Positions 1-11,012 of a stretch of 64,000 nucleotides of DNA are shown in pieces. A model generated the notes under the pieces. It had not been told where the DNA came from. It made no database searches and worked only from the letters and a program-made list of their open reading frames with translations. A program made the position numbers and the translations under genes. The DNA lies in NCBI RefSeq assembly GCF_932294415.1, contig NC_065538.1:52798343-52862342 (forward strand), written 5' to 3'. Within the stretch, counting starts at the first letter, position 1; each line of letters opens with the position of its first letter. The stretch is from Quercus robur. Taxonomy: Eukaryota; Streptophyta; Magnoliopsida; Fagales; Fagaceae.

Positions 1-15
1 ACCGTTTTGTTAGGC

Positions 16-18
<3 letters not shown>

Positions 19-53
<35 letters not shown>
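19..53. repeat. (AT)n microsatellite
   Basis: A pure AT dinucleotide run sits next to a poly-T run at 54-70, which is the reversed A-tail of the adjacent SINE. A second (TA)n run lies at 229-256 on the other side of the SINE. Short ORFs reading Tyr-Ile repeats here are artefacts. Confidence 0.9.
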
Positions 54-70
<17 letters not shown>

Positions 71-222
71 GAGAGAGTTTCAACCTATGACGTCCGCTCC
101 TGATAATAGCTCTTTATTATCTGATCAAGACACCAATCAGTTTTTGGTGTAGGCGGGGATTGAACCCTAGATCTCTTATACAACTATCAAAGATTTTATC
201 AGTTGAGCTAACTGGAACCCAC
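54..222 (-). mobile_element. tRNA-derived SINE, reverse orientation
   Basis: Read on the minus strand, the segment begins with a tRNA-like head. An A-box-like TTAGCTCAACTGA is followed about 40 nt later by a B-box-like GGTTCAATCCC, the spacing of an internal pol III promoter. A tRNA-unrelated body follows and ends in ACTCTCTC plus a poly-A run (poly-T at 54-70 on the plus strand). It is not a tRNA gene because there is no cloverleaf and there is an A-tail. The 3' end TCTCAAAA matches several tail-only insertions elsewhere in the window. The exact 5' boundary is blurred by the (TA)n run after 228. Confidence 0.7.
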
Positions 223-225
223 CGG

Positions 226-256
<31 letters not shown>

Positions 257-261
<5 letters not shown>

Positions 262-285
262 AACGGGCCTAAAAAATAATTAGAC

Positions 286-317
<32 letters not shown>

Positions 318-1598
318 TTTGAGAAACACACACACATATATTGAACTAAAATATATGATCCTTTATTAAACGGACCCTATCATAGACAAATAAAAAAATT
401 TCTTTTATTCTCAATCTTAAAAACTTATGATTATTCCATGAATGATTATGATTTACGCAATTAGGTAGAATATTTCAAATTTGTAAAAAGATTGAAAATT
501 AACTCTCAAGACTCAAAAACACTAAATAAATCAAACTCACGAATTTAAATCAAATCTCAAAATCTAGAATAAATTAAATTAACTTATAATTTTAACACAT
601 ATTTTTCTAAACTATTAATAATGTGAGTTGGGTAGTTTATTATTGAAAATTTTACCAACACATACCCACTCAAACCCAAGTTTTTGGGGGGGGGGGGGGG
701 GGGTGGGGAATTTAACCCAACCCATGAACCATGAAAAACCAGCCCGAGGCATTAGGTTAGGTTGAGTCAATTATGTTGGATTGGTGGGTGGAAGGCACGC
801 CTCCAGTTTCGTCTCCTGTTAATCTCATATTGGTGGAACGAAATAGTTGGCCTCTTGATTTTGTACACCAATTTGAGGGTATATAGTTTATAATTTGGAT
901 TTAATATGTGCTTAAACTACTGTTAAGATTTGTTGATGGTGGATTGGTATATAAGTAAGGAATATAGAAAAAAATAGCAAGCGTGGTTTGTACGGTCAAA
1001 ACTGAAATTAAAGAAATGTAGCATTATTGGTTTTGAATAAGTATATATTTTTTGACAGATTGGATGAATATATATTTAGTTTATTATAATACCTATAAAA
1101 TCATTTGGATTAGCAATGAAGAAAAACTCCCTCATTGACTTTATTATTTTCAATTAATTAAATTTTAAATACGAAGCTCGTCGTTTGCATTAACGCTGAA
1201 GCCATTAAAGTTATTATCTACCATTCTACATCATTCGTCCAGTACAGTTCAGATCAGGCAGTCATACCTACACCATACGTTTTAATGGAGGGTATAAAGA
1301 TTCCAAAACAAATGCCAAATATAAAAAGTAAGAAAAGAAAAGGCAGCTCAAAGATAAAATGAGTTATATAGAAATATAGTATATTTATTTATTTGGGTGA
1401 GGAAAATCTGATTTATTGTCCTCAGAAGTTAGAGATTAATTTTTAGAAATGGTATTTTTTTTTAATTTTTTTTTTATAGAAGAAATTATGAAATATAGTC
1501 GATAGATGCTTATTAATGTATTTCCATGAAAATAATTTTAAAAAATGTTAAAAGTTAAAACTATTAGTAATAACATATATTTTAAAATTATTCTTTTA
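257..1598. other. AT-rich intergenic DNA, no gene seen
   Basis: Noncoding, with homopolymer runs (T at about 285-302, A at 303-317, G at about 686-703). No ORF with recognisable content was found on either strand. Confidence 0.6.
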
Positions 1599-2151
1599 GG
1601 CCTCGTTTAGGAGAAGAAAATGAAATGGAATAGAAAGGAATGAAAAAAATAATTTTAGAATATTCTTCCATGTTTTAATGGAGGGAATGGAAAACCCATT
1701 TCTTTGTTTAGGAGTTTAAGTGGGAGGGAATGAAATGGGTAGGAGGGAACACTCATTCCTCTCTATTCCCTTAAAACCTTAAATTTTCATTCCTCTCAAA
1801 ATTGGGAGAAATGAGAGAGAATGAAATTAGATTTAATGATTTTTTTACTAAAACTCCCGAAATACTCTTATATATTCAACCCTTTATTTTAAAATAGGAG
1901 TCTAATAGTTATAATATTGTCATAAATGATTCCATTCCATTCCCACCATGTTGCTCTCAAATAAGATTACTTACCTTCCATTCATTTTTATTCATTTCCA
2001 TTCTTTTATTTTAAAACATCTAATCAAAGTTATTTAATTTCATTCCATTCCATTCCTTTCCCTTACTTCAATACATTCCATTCTTTTCTATTTCCTTATG
2101 ATCATTACATTCCATTCCATTTTATTTCCTTATGAACTTTCAAATGGAGCC
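1599..2151. mobile_element. Tourist-like MITE (about 550 bp)
   Basis: The left end GGCCTCGTTTAGGAG and the inverse of the right end, GGCTCCATTTGAAAG, form imperfect terminal inverted repeats. The element is flanked by TTA (1596-1598 and 2152-2154), the TWA target duplication of PIF/Harbinger elements. The interior is full of GGAATG/CATTCC motifs on the two halves and so is foldback-like. It has no coding capacity. Confidence 0.65.
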
Positions 2152-2154
2152 TTA

Positions 2155-3443
2155 GGGTTAAGCTTGTGTTTAGTGCATCAGTGCATTGAACACGTTAAGA
2201 TTCGAACATGTGCCCAAAATTGGATATGTGTCCAAATCCCAACGTGTGCAGTACATTACTGCACTAGACATAAGCTGTGTTCTTTTCTTTATTGTGTATA
2301 TAAAAAGTTAATACATCAATTTGTAAAATTTACATATCTACATCCTTTGAAATTTATTTGTTCACCTTTCAAGATATTGTGAGGACAATTCTACTTGCGC
2401 TCTAGATGAGTGTAAACAACAAATTAATCAAACTAACAAATGGAAACCCTTTCAAGCCAAAATCTTCGTCTCTAGGATCCAATTTGTTAAACTTCAAATC
2501 GTATCCCTTCCAGGAGGAGAAAATAAATAACTGTATGTATATAAATATATTTACTTATCTTTCGTTACAAGTACTTGACCTTTTGAACATCTCTTATTTC
2601 GAACCACAAATGCAATGAAACTAATAAACTCTTGATTAGATGGTTGATCGCAAATGTTCAGATGACCTTTTGACAATGATATTGATTGCAAATGTTTAGA
2701 TGACCTTTTGATAAAGATAAAGGCCTAATTTAGACCCAACTTTATTTATATAAATTATAGCACAAATGTGAAACTACATGATGATTACTTTTTATCATGT
2801 GGATAAGCTAATAGGATGACAATGAGATGGGTTGAGATTAGATCATGAGTGCCTATTATCCTCTTTGGGGTGGGAAATATGGCAGGATTAGAGGTATTTT
2901 TTCACCCCTAATAAGATGGTTTGACATTAATGAAGTAGATATGAAATAGAAAGGAGATAGCTAGACTTCAGAGTATTCAAAGGAAGAGAAACCATATATT
3001 TTAGGGGATGATAATAGAATATGTAAAAAAATTATAAATTAAATCTATATCAAAAGAGATTAACTTTATATATATAGGACAAGAAAAATCCATACCTATC
3101 CTGTAAAGGGCAAGACAACTCAAGCAAGGTGAGGAATTTTGACAATCTTTACAAGACACTGGTTTACTTTTGGTATTGACAAGATTTAAACCCATGGTTT
3201 TTATTTTAATGAAAATAAATTTTATTAATTAAATTAATTAGAACCCATAAACGAAAATTAAGTTTAAACCACATGCTATCTTATTCCGGGAACTATACTC
3301 AAATATGGTATGACATTTATATGGTACAAAATACATATGCACTTCATTAATTTATTTTAATGTTTTAAAAAATTTGAATTAAAAAAAATGAAAAATATAA
3401 ATACATATGTATAAAGTATAAATATGTATAAAGTATAAAGAAT
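2155..3443. other. Intergenic DNA, no gene seen
   Basis: AT-rich noncoding sequence. Short ORFs at 2098-2382, 2406-2618 and 3001-3195 show no recognisable domain and have unremarkable composition, so I treat them as chance ORFs. Confidence 0.55.
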
Positions 3444-3448
3444 GAATC

Positions 3449-4281
3449 TGTTAGGATCACTGTTGCATTGATTAATTTACTGCGCTTATATGTTAGTAGT
3501 CAACCATGGTTAATAGTGAGGTCTACGGGTTGTTTAAGGGTGATAACTGTATCCGTGTTAGTTAGGTGCAGTTAGTGCGTGTGTGCGCGCTGTGAAGAGT
3601 TAGTTAGGATGAGTACCAAAGGATCACATCTCGTGTAAAGGCTACGGCCAAGACTAATAACAAGCAAGGACGGAACCAGGATTTATACTTAGGGGACCAA
3701 AGCTTAAAACTAAAAAGGAAATTATGAAAAAAAAAATTAACATCTATTTCATATTCAACAAAATACTACATACAAAATTAGTATTTTTTAAACATTTCAT
3801 ATTATAAAACACATCAACAAAGTATAACATATAAAATAAGTGTTTCTTATTTTGTGCGTGATTTTTGTTTAGTCCATCTTTATTTATTTATTTATTTTAT
3901 TTTTGTAGTTAAAAGATCATGAATTTTATTTATTTATTTATTTTCTTGTAGGTCAATATTTAAATATTTGAGAGGAGGAGACACAAATATATATATATTA
4001 TGGAAAATCTTAATTTTTTTATACTAGTTTTTTTTTTTTTTTGTGGGGGGGGGGGGGGGGGGGGGGGGCGGCAATAGCTCCCCTCTACCCCAGTGTAGGT
4101 CCGTCACTGCAAGCAACTTGTTAATCAATCACTCTTACTCTTTCCCTTATCATTGTCTTCCTATTCCCTTCTCTATCTACATCTCTCTGTTTTTCTACCG
4201 TGTTCTGGAGGTGAGGCTGTCCTCAAATTCAGCTTCATTCAATCAGACCATCAACAATTCTTGCAATTAATGGTTCTTGCA
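3449..4281 (+). mobile_element. Solo LTR, Copia-like, interrupted by a hAT element
   Basis: The LTR begins TGTTAGGATCAC at 3449 and ends TTCTTGCA at 4281. It is flanked by a 5-bp target duplication GAATC (3444-3448 and 4282-4286). No internal region or second LTR is present, so this is a solo LTR left by LTR-LTR recombination. The TGTTAGGA start and the short length (about 390 bp after removing the nested insert) suggest a Ty1/Copia LTR; that family call is inference. A small hAT-like element splits it at 3668-4109. Confidence 0.75.
3668..4109. mobile_element. Non-autonomous hAT-like element nested in a solo LTR
   Basis: The left end reads (CAA)GGACGGAACCAGGA. The inverse of the right end reads CAGTGACGGACCTACAC, an imperfect inverted repeat of the CAGGGACGGAGCC type. 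The direct repeat CAAGCAA occurs at 3661-3667 and 4110-4116, giving a 7-8-bp target duplication. The interior is noncoding and contains a long poly-G run (about 4044-4068). The exact termini are ambiguous by one to three bases. Confidence 0.6.
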
Positions 4282-4345
4282 GAATCTCAATGAAAAACTG
4301 GCATTAAGAGAAATGATATATATATATATATATATATATATTGGT

Positions 4346-4640
4346 TAAAAGGGGTAAACTGCATTAAAATAAATTAGCCATAAAAGGTGAAGTATTGGCA
4401 GTAAGCCTTAAGGAATACAACCCCGAAGCATCAGAATTTAAAATATTACAAAGTTCTTCCGAATAAGGATAGTCTAAAACAGCAAAAGTCCCTGAAAAGT
4501 TGTAGCCTCCTTTGGTGAGATAGTTCGCTTCCCTATTTGCTTCCCGATAGATATGTCTGATCCTGACTTGGTGAAACTGACGGAGGAGGTACTTGCAGTC
4601 ATTGAGTAGAGAAAAAAAGGAGTTAATATATATACACACA
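4346..4640 (-). pseudogene. LINE ORF2 C-terminal (RNase H-like) fragment
   Basis: The minus-strand ORF (4639-4364, 91 aa) contains LRQFHQVRIRHIYREANRE followed by AN-LTKGG. This is the typical end of plant L1-type ORF2 RNase H domains (the His/Arg-rich H-x-x-REAN-x-x-A-D-x-L-A-x-x-G region). It is a short 3' fragment, with no RT in the flanks. An adjoining (TA)n tract lies at 4319-4341. No clear target duplication was found. Confidence 0.6.
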
Positions 4641-4900
4641 TATAAAATTATTATTATTTTAATCTCTAATTCAGAAATGAAAATATAAGCATATATGCTT
4701 ATATTTTCATAAGAATTGTTAAAAAATTAAATAATTTAAGATATCAATTACGTAACTCAAATGGATTGAGTGTATGCATATATATTTTAAATTTTATTTT
4801 ACTTTTAGGTAAAATGAATGAAAGACACTATTTTCTCATATTATTAATTTTAAATTGTTTAATTTTTTTAATTTGATATTTATATATATACACACATATT

Positions 4901-4943
4901 AAGATTTTAAAATATTCTCTCAAAAAAAAGATTTTAAAATATT
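4901..4943 (+). repeat. Tail-only retroposon stub with 16-bp target duplication
   Basis: Perfect direct repeats of 16 bp (4901-4916 and 4928-4943, AAGATTTTAAAATATT) bracket only CTCTCAAAAAA. This looks like reverse-transcribed insertion of just the last bases and tail of a SINE or LINE transcript. Confidence 0.6.
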
Positions 4944-5370
4944 TATTTTGATAAATCTGTTGTTGGATTATATTAATAAAATTTGACAAAAACAAACTAG
5001 ATTGCCAAAAAGAGCTAGTGTTAGAGTTCAATTAAATTAAAGTATTTTTGAAGAAATATAATACAATTTTTTTAAATATATGTATTTATACTTTTAAATA
5101 TAAGCATGATGTATTTTTTAAAATATTTGTATTTCACACAACAAATAGGATAATTTAGGGAAAAGTTAAAAAAAAAAAAAAAATCCAAAGTTAGTAGCTT
5201 GTGACAAATTAAATTTTAAGTGATTAATTATATATACCATTTTAAACTCCAAAATATACAAATCATGACAATTTAACCTTCCATCCATATAAGTTAAAAA
5301 ATCATTAATGGAATAAGTTGGGAAGAAAATTTTCATTAATGCCCATTACATGCAAATGACACTTTTTTGC
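4944..5370. other. AT-rich intergenic DNA
   Basis: Noncoding, with a poly-A run around 5168-5183. No feature was recognised. Confidence 0.5.
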
Positions 5371-5373
5371 TTA

Positions 5374-5688
5374 GTATCTGTTTGGATACACGTTGTGTTT
5401 ACTGCGTTTGGCGTTACCCTTTTTTTTTTTTTTTTGGTGTAGCGCGCGTTTTAGGGGGACAAACGGCCACTGTTCATAAACAGTAGCTGTATATTTCTGA
5501 CTTTTCAGCCACTTTTCATCAGTTTGTGGGTCCTGTGCACTGTTCATAGGATCCACAAACTTCACTTTTCAGCAACTTTTTATTATTAAAAATGGGTCTT
5601 GTGGTACTATTCACACATTTAAAAATTATTTTGCTACAGTGTTTTAAGTTTTAAGTTTCAGTAAAATAAGTTATATCCAAACGAACCC
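5374..5688. mobile_element. Tourist-like MITE, copy 1 of the family also at 17655
   Basis: The termini are GTATCTGTTTGGATA and, inverted, GGGTTCGTTTGGATA. TTA flanks both sides (5371-5373, 5689-5691). The body shares long stretches with 17655-17990, including CACTGTTCA/TGAACAGT motifs and the right-hand block ending ATTATTTTGCTACAGTG. It has no coding capacity, so mobilisation would need a PIF/Harbinger transposase in trans. Confidence 0.75.
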
Positions 5689-5691
5689 TTA

Positions 5692-7357
5692 GTCTAGCTA
5701 GTATATTCTCTCACTCTCTCTTTTTTCTATTGTCCTTAACTCTTTCTCTCTCTCTCCAATAGATATGGAGAGAAGGGTTAGATTGCCATGGCCTACAAAA
5801 TCTAGGGTTTAAAATGCTAAAGCCAAAAAGTTATGGTTTAATTTATCATAACAGGGGCAATTCTAGAGTTGTTGTTGATGTTTTTTCTCCCCAAAGAAAT
5901 TAATGAAAATGCAACAAATTCATAAAAATATAATATATTATCAATCAGAAAGAGTAAAGTAAATAAACAAAAATATCAATAAAATATAATTGAAAGAGAA
6001 TATATGTAAGAATTTTTTTTTTGGGTATGTTACAACAAAGAATATGTGAATCGTCATTTGAACGAGACAATAGCCTCGTTAAAATAATCTTTAGGAATAC
6101 ACGTCAAACAGAATTGCGTAAACTTCAAAGCGTGGCTCTTGTGAATTGTGACTTGTCCAAGAACATCCTGGCGGCTCAAAAGTCTGAAACCTAGGTAGTG
6201 AGCAAAATGCTTTATCCAAATAGAATTCTTGGTCCTATCAAAACCCAATAACTTGGGTTATCCAATTTTGACAGTGAGTTTAGATTAAACCAATTAAGTT
6301 GTCCTATTAGCTTCGATCTTCAGGTTTTCCAGTAAAATTTGAGACATTTGTAGTAATTATGTTCTTGATAGTCACAAAACAATGGCGGAGCCTCGGTGCC
6401 ATGAATGGTTGTAATTGCACCCATGAAACTTGAAATGATTTTGAGATAAATTAGGGTTCAGTCTTTAGCAGTGCAAACTTTATCTAGAATTTTTTTTTTT
6501 TTTTTAATAATGGTTTTGTATAAAAAAAAGTTTCTTTTTTAAATGAACAATTCATTACTACAATTTTACTCCACGAATTTTTATATTCCAAAAAAATTTG
6601 TAAGTCTAACAGTGTTGCTTTGAATAATTTTTTTCAATACTCTTATTACTAGTTTATTGGGCGCAACTGATGTTTGTTGAGATCGATGTTGATTTTTTCT
6701 TGATAGCTGATTCAAAACAATTATTTAATTAATTTCAACATTTTTAAGAATATAATTATATTTTTTTAAATAAACAACATAATATATGAACCTTTTGTTC
6801 TAACTAATAACTAATAAGGAATAGAACTGAAAATATTAATACTTAAATCAATATGATATTTAATTAAGAAATTCAGTATTAAAAAAAATAATAATAAAAA
6901 ATTTCATAAATTAATTTCAATCCAAGTGGAAAAATCAAATAATTACAATCCAATTTAAAATTTTTGAGTTGAAATAATTCTTTACTGACCTCAACTCTCC
7001 ATAAATTAAAATTTAATATACTCTTAATTTTTAAAAATTTTTAATTTAAAAAAATTGTTTTTCGTGTAATATAATGGACCATCTTTGTTTTGATTTAGGA
7101 ATAGGGGAACTTTGTTTAGTTTTTATTTTATTTTGTATTTTTATAAATAAAAGGATTTTTTTTAATGAAATAAAACAATATTTAGTTTAATTAAAAAAGT
7201 TGTTCGTTATCAAATAAGGATGGTCATATGTTAAAATTATACCCACACCAAAAAAAGTCTCATTGATGAGTTAGCCTAATGGCAAAGAGAAGCCATAATG
7301 GAATGCATGCTAAATATTGCTTTAACTCTTATCGTATCTATATATAAAATATGAGAA
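5692..7357. other. Intergenic DNA with one unrecognised ORF
   Basis: Mostly AT-rich noncoding sequence. A minus-strand ORF at 6248-6054 (64 aa, starting MGFDRTKNSIWIKHFAHYLG) has less biased composition than its surroundings. It follows a T-run at about 6014-6021, so it may be a decayed retroposed coding fragment. I do not recognise its family and give no function. Confidence 0.4.
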
Positions 7358-7530
7358 ATGCTAACAAGTGCCCTTAGGGTATTGATTAAGAATCCAGTTA
7401 AAGAAAGTTTTTATGGAAAAAGAAAAAAAAAATTAATGTTTTGACAGTTTTTTTCATTTCTCATAAAAGTGATGTCAAAACTTTCCTAAAATGGATTATT
7501 AATGAGTGCCCTAAGGGCACTTGTTAGCAT
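7358..7530. mobile_element. Short MITE (173 bp), reference copy of a five-copy local family
   Basis: Perfect 22-bp terminal inverted repeats begin ATGCTAACAAGTGCCC and end with the reverse complement at 7530. The interior has the diagnostic block AAAAGTGATGTCAAAACTTT-CCTAAAATGG. Related copies lie at about 9820-9975, 18266-19187 (split), 50620-50792 and 50805-50972. Confidence 0.8.
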
Positions 7531-7573
7531 GACCCATAAAATATTATATAATTTTATATTAGTTTTCTTCCAT

Positions 7574-7606
<33 letters not shown>

Positions 7607-9244
7607 GGTGAAACTGAGAAAAACTCAAATTAGAATTCTAAATTATAGTTCCAATTTCGCGCCATGTGTTCTAAATTATTTATTCTTAATTTTTAAATAA
7701 AATGTGGGGTCACATCATAAATATTCATCCAAGTAAGTTATTAGGTACAAAAACCAAATAGTCTAGAATAAATGAATTGTAAAAAAAAAAAAAAAAATGC
7801 TTCACAATAATTTTTTTTAATAAAAAAATATGGAGTATCTAATAATATCTTTACAAATTTTTTTAAATAGTTAACAAAATATAAAAATGATTATCAATAA
7901 TATTTAAATTATATATATAGGAATAATATTATACATCTTATTGTATATATTTAAGTGTATCCATGCATATGCATGACGTTATAAGCTAGTTGATTTAACA
8001 TACGTAGTCAAGGGTTCTGTAATTTAATTGGTTGATAATTTTTGGTATTTTCAACATAGAAATTCAGTGTTTAAATTGTCTATTCTTTATTGTAACTATT
8101 GAATTTATAAAATAATAAAAACATAGGTAGATTTATTATACTTTTAAACTTGTCACTTTTGAAGTTTTTTTGTTTTTTTATTTTGTAAATCTTTTAAATA
8201 TTCTACTGTTGTGTTCCTCTAATTGATGAGACAAATTCCTAGAAACCGTGAAAAAATATTTCTAGAAAATGTGTCATTACCATAAAAAGAAGGAGAAATT
8301 TTATTTTTTCTACTAATTTGTAACCTATGTATATAATAGGGGTGGATGGCTATATATAATATTTAGCAAATGGTCCTCCTATAATTGTAACAAATTTATG
8401 CATGTAAATACTTACTATATCAAATTTTCTTTATATTATTCTTATACCATGCATACGTAACTTATTAAATTAAAATGTATTATATGTTCTTGAAAATAGA
8501 TAATTTATTTAAATGGCTAATACATCATTTTTTTTTCTTTTATTAGTTTTAAACTATATGTAACTCATCATTGCCTATTTTGTTAAATTTTCTGTCGGTG
8601 TGTATAACAAAATACATATTTTAGGGACGAAAGGAATGTAGTTCCGTTTCTATTTTTGTCCCTTTCTTCATACTCAAAATTGACGAGAGTAGATAGAAGG
8701 GCGAAATGTATAATATTTTGGATTTTCAAGGGCATCGGTAGAACTTTTTTAAATCTTAAGGATGAAAATAAAGTAGAGTTATATACATTTTTTTTAAGTA
8801 GAACTAGAGCTATATTTGGAATGGAAATAAATCAAATAATATTTTAACCTTCTAAAAAATTAAATAAATTAAGCATTTGGAGTTTGGTTGAAAAGAAACA
8901 AGGAATTTGAGGAACAATGCATTTTTTTTGCCAAATTAAGTGCTAACGTCGCACTCAATTAACACGTGAGGGGAAGGGAAATGCCATGCAAAATCTGATA
9001 TATATTTGAAGATTCAGATTTGTGAAAGTTAAGTATTTCGTTATTTCAAAAGACTATTATATATATATACACTTGAATTGATATATGTACACTAATAATT
9101 AATAAATGTACACTAATAAATCTACTTAAAAAAAAAGAAGATTTTATTGGCATCAAGAAACAAGTGACAGTTGAAAATGATTATTGATAGTAAATTTAAT
9201 TAGCAAATGTGTGCGAATTGAAAAGAATACAGTTCAAATGATGT
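7531..9244. other. AT-rich intergenic DNA
   Basis: It contains an (AAT)n microsatellite at about 7577-7607 and several A/T runs. No coding signal was recognised; the ORF at 8656-8847 has no recognisable content. Confidence 0.5.
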
Positions 9245-9293
9245 AGGTCATTGTTACTTTTTTTTTTTTTTGAGAATGAGGTCATTGTTACTT
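9245..9293 (-). repeat. Tail-only retroposon stub
   Basis: Direct repeats of 15 bp (9245-9259 and 9279-9293, AGGTCATTGTTACTT) bracket a poly-T run plus GAGAATG. On the minus strand this is CATTCTC followed by poly-A, the 3' end of a retroposed transcript. Confidence 0.65.
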
Positions 9294-9819
9294 AATTATT
9301 CTAAAATCTCTCAAAGTGTATTTAAGAATAGTCCAAGAGTCATTTTTACTTTTTCAATTTTTACAATAGTTTCGTATGTATGTATGAATGTAGGGCTAAT
9401 TGCCTAATTCATAGTAATTCTTTATCAGTCGATGGTGAGCCTTGTTCTCCTTTATCTGATGTGACTGGATTGAGTGCGGGCTGAGCACAAATCCATCATG
9501 ATTCGATTGTGGAACCCCTATATGAATATATTTACAATATTACATCACCACTTAATAATCATGCATAATAAATTTTATGCCAGAGATCATATATTCCATG
9601 TTTAGGCCTATAAAAATATTAATCCTGAAGTTCTAAAACTCAGGAACATGGGAGATATAATCTCTCAATTATCAAGCTTTTGCTACATATCCACACCTTA
9701 CTCAAAAGGATTATTTCTTTGTAGGACAAATAATAAAATTGATAATGTGTGTACATCTTATATAATGCAAAGCCTTCCCAGTCTTGTTAAAATATAATGC
9801 AATAGTATTATTTATTGGG

Positions 9820-9975
9820 ATTGGTTAATGTATGCCCTTAGGGCATTTATTAACCATCCATTTTTAGAAATATTTTATGGGGAATTGAAAAAATTGTCAA
9901 AAAAGTAATAACTTTTTCCTTTTTCTATAAAAGTTTCCTAAAATGGTTACTAACCTTTAGGGCATACAATAGTAA
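9820..9975. mobile_element. Short MITE, family copy 2
   Basis: The ends GGTTAATGTATGCCCTTAGG and the near-inverse ending CTTTAGGGCATACAATAG resemble the 7358 copy. The block GTTTCCTAAAATGGTTACTAA is diagnostic of the family. The copy is more diverged and its ends are approximate. Confidence 0.6.
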
Positions 9976-10192
9976 AACCCTTATTTGAAATCTAAATTTC
10001 ATTCCACCCTTTTCCGTTTAGAAATATGTTAGTTCTAATTAATTTGGAGCTATTTTCCCTCAATTCATTATGTTGTGATTAAAGAGACCATTCATGTATA
10101 GTTTTAGTGTCATAATTTTTTAATGTGTTATATGATTTGTTTAAATAATAAAAATTAATAAAGAATAATCATTAGGAGAGAATGTCATAAGT

Positions 10193-10300
10193 TGAATAAT
10201 AATAATAATAATAATAATAATACACACTAATAATTTTATAGGTTACAACCAAATAGAATAGAACTAATAATTTTATAAGTCAGAACCAAATAGAATAGAA
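10193..10300. repeat. (AAT)n tract and 38-bp tandem duplication
   Basis: An AAT run of about 30 bp (10193-10222) is followed by two near-identical units. Each contains ACTAATAATTTTATA and ACCAAATAGAATAGAA (about 10226-10300). Confidence 0.6.
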
Positions 10301-10445
10301 GAGGCAGCTCAAAACTAGTTCAAAAGTAAACTCTCTCCTGATATTTTTGCAAGACTTCCCCTCTTTTATTTTATTTTATTTTTTTTCTTCTGTAACTGAG
10401 TACAAGGTTAATTGTTATTAGTATATGCCTACCCAAAAAAACTTG

Positions 10446-10561
10446 AGTGCTCTAGGAGCAATGCTCTTTCCTCTCATATGAGGGATGGGCCCTACACGTG
10501 AATCTCACCATGAAGCCCACCTCTCATGTGAGAGAAGAGAACATTGCTCCCGAAACATGTA
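10446..10561. mobile_element. Foldback MITE upstream of NIP-A
   Basis: The left arm GGAGCAATGCTCTTTCCTCT pairs with the right arm AGAGAAGAGAACATTGCTCC, with a GC-richer loop containing GGGCCC and CACGTG. It lies about 450 bp upstream of the NIP-A start codon. No clear target duplication was resolved. Confidence 0.55.
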
Positions 10562-10819
10562 AGAATTTGCTGTGCCTACCTACTAAACATTTAGCTTATG
10601 GGTCATCGTAAGCAAAAAAGGGGGGAAGGGTCCAATTAGTAGTGTACAGACTATCAGAGATGACATTCAATTACCCCAGTCTTTGCGGTGGGTAGTTGAA
10701 TAAGCCTTTACTGCTGTGCTCTCTTGTCAACTTCTAAACATCATAATTTTCAACGATATCTCCTATGAATTTTTTTATACGATATTTTAATAGCAAGAAA
10801 GGGCATTCGTCAATACATA

Positions 10820-11012
10820 TTTCTTTATTGGAAAAAGTCCACATCTCTTTCACTCCCCAAGTCCTTTTTGGACATTTGGTAACCATAATAAATTGCAGTT
10901 GTGCAGTTGAGTTCGTCCATTCCGAAATTGTGAGAGCCAAAGCTGAGTATTATTCTCTCCTACCCTGATCCTTTGCTCTCATAGCTTCTTTTTGTGTCAA
11001 AACTCAAGAGTG
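10820..11012 (+). promoter_or_regulatory. NIP-A core promoter and 5' UTR, shared with NIP-B
   Basis: Blocks here recur in the NIP-B 5' flank in the same order: AAAGTCCACATCTC, GCAGTTGTGCAGTTG, a block like CCGAAATTGTGAG, AGC(C)AAAGCTGAG, and CTTTTTGTGTCAAAA just before the start. A TATA-like AATAAATTG lies near 10887, at the position of TATAAATA in NIP-B. The shared blocks support duplication of the whole gene with its promoter. Transcription start is not determinable from sequence alone. Confidence 0.5.

Noticed and set aside
151..222. tRNA gene
   Set aside because: A and B boxes are present, but there is no cloverleaf and the body ends in an A-tail, so it is a SINE.
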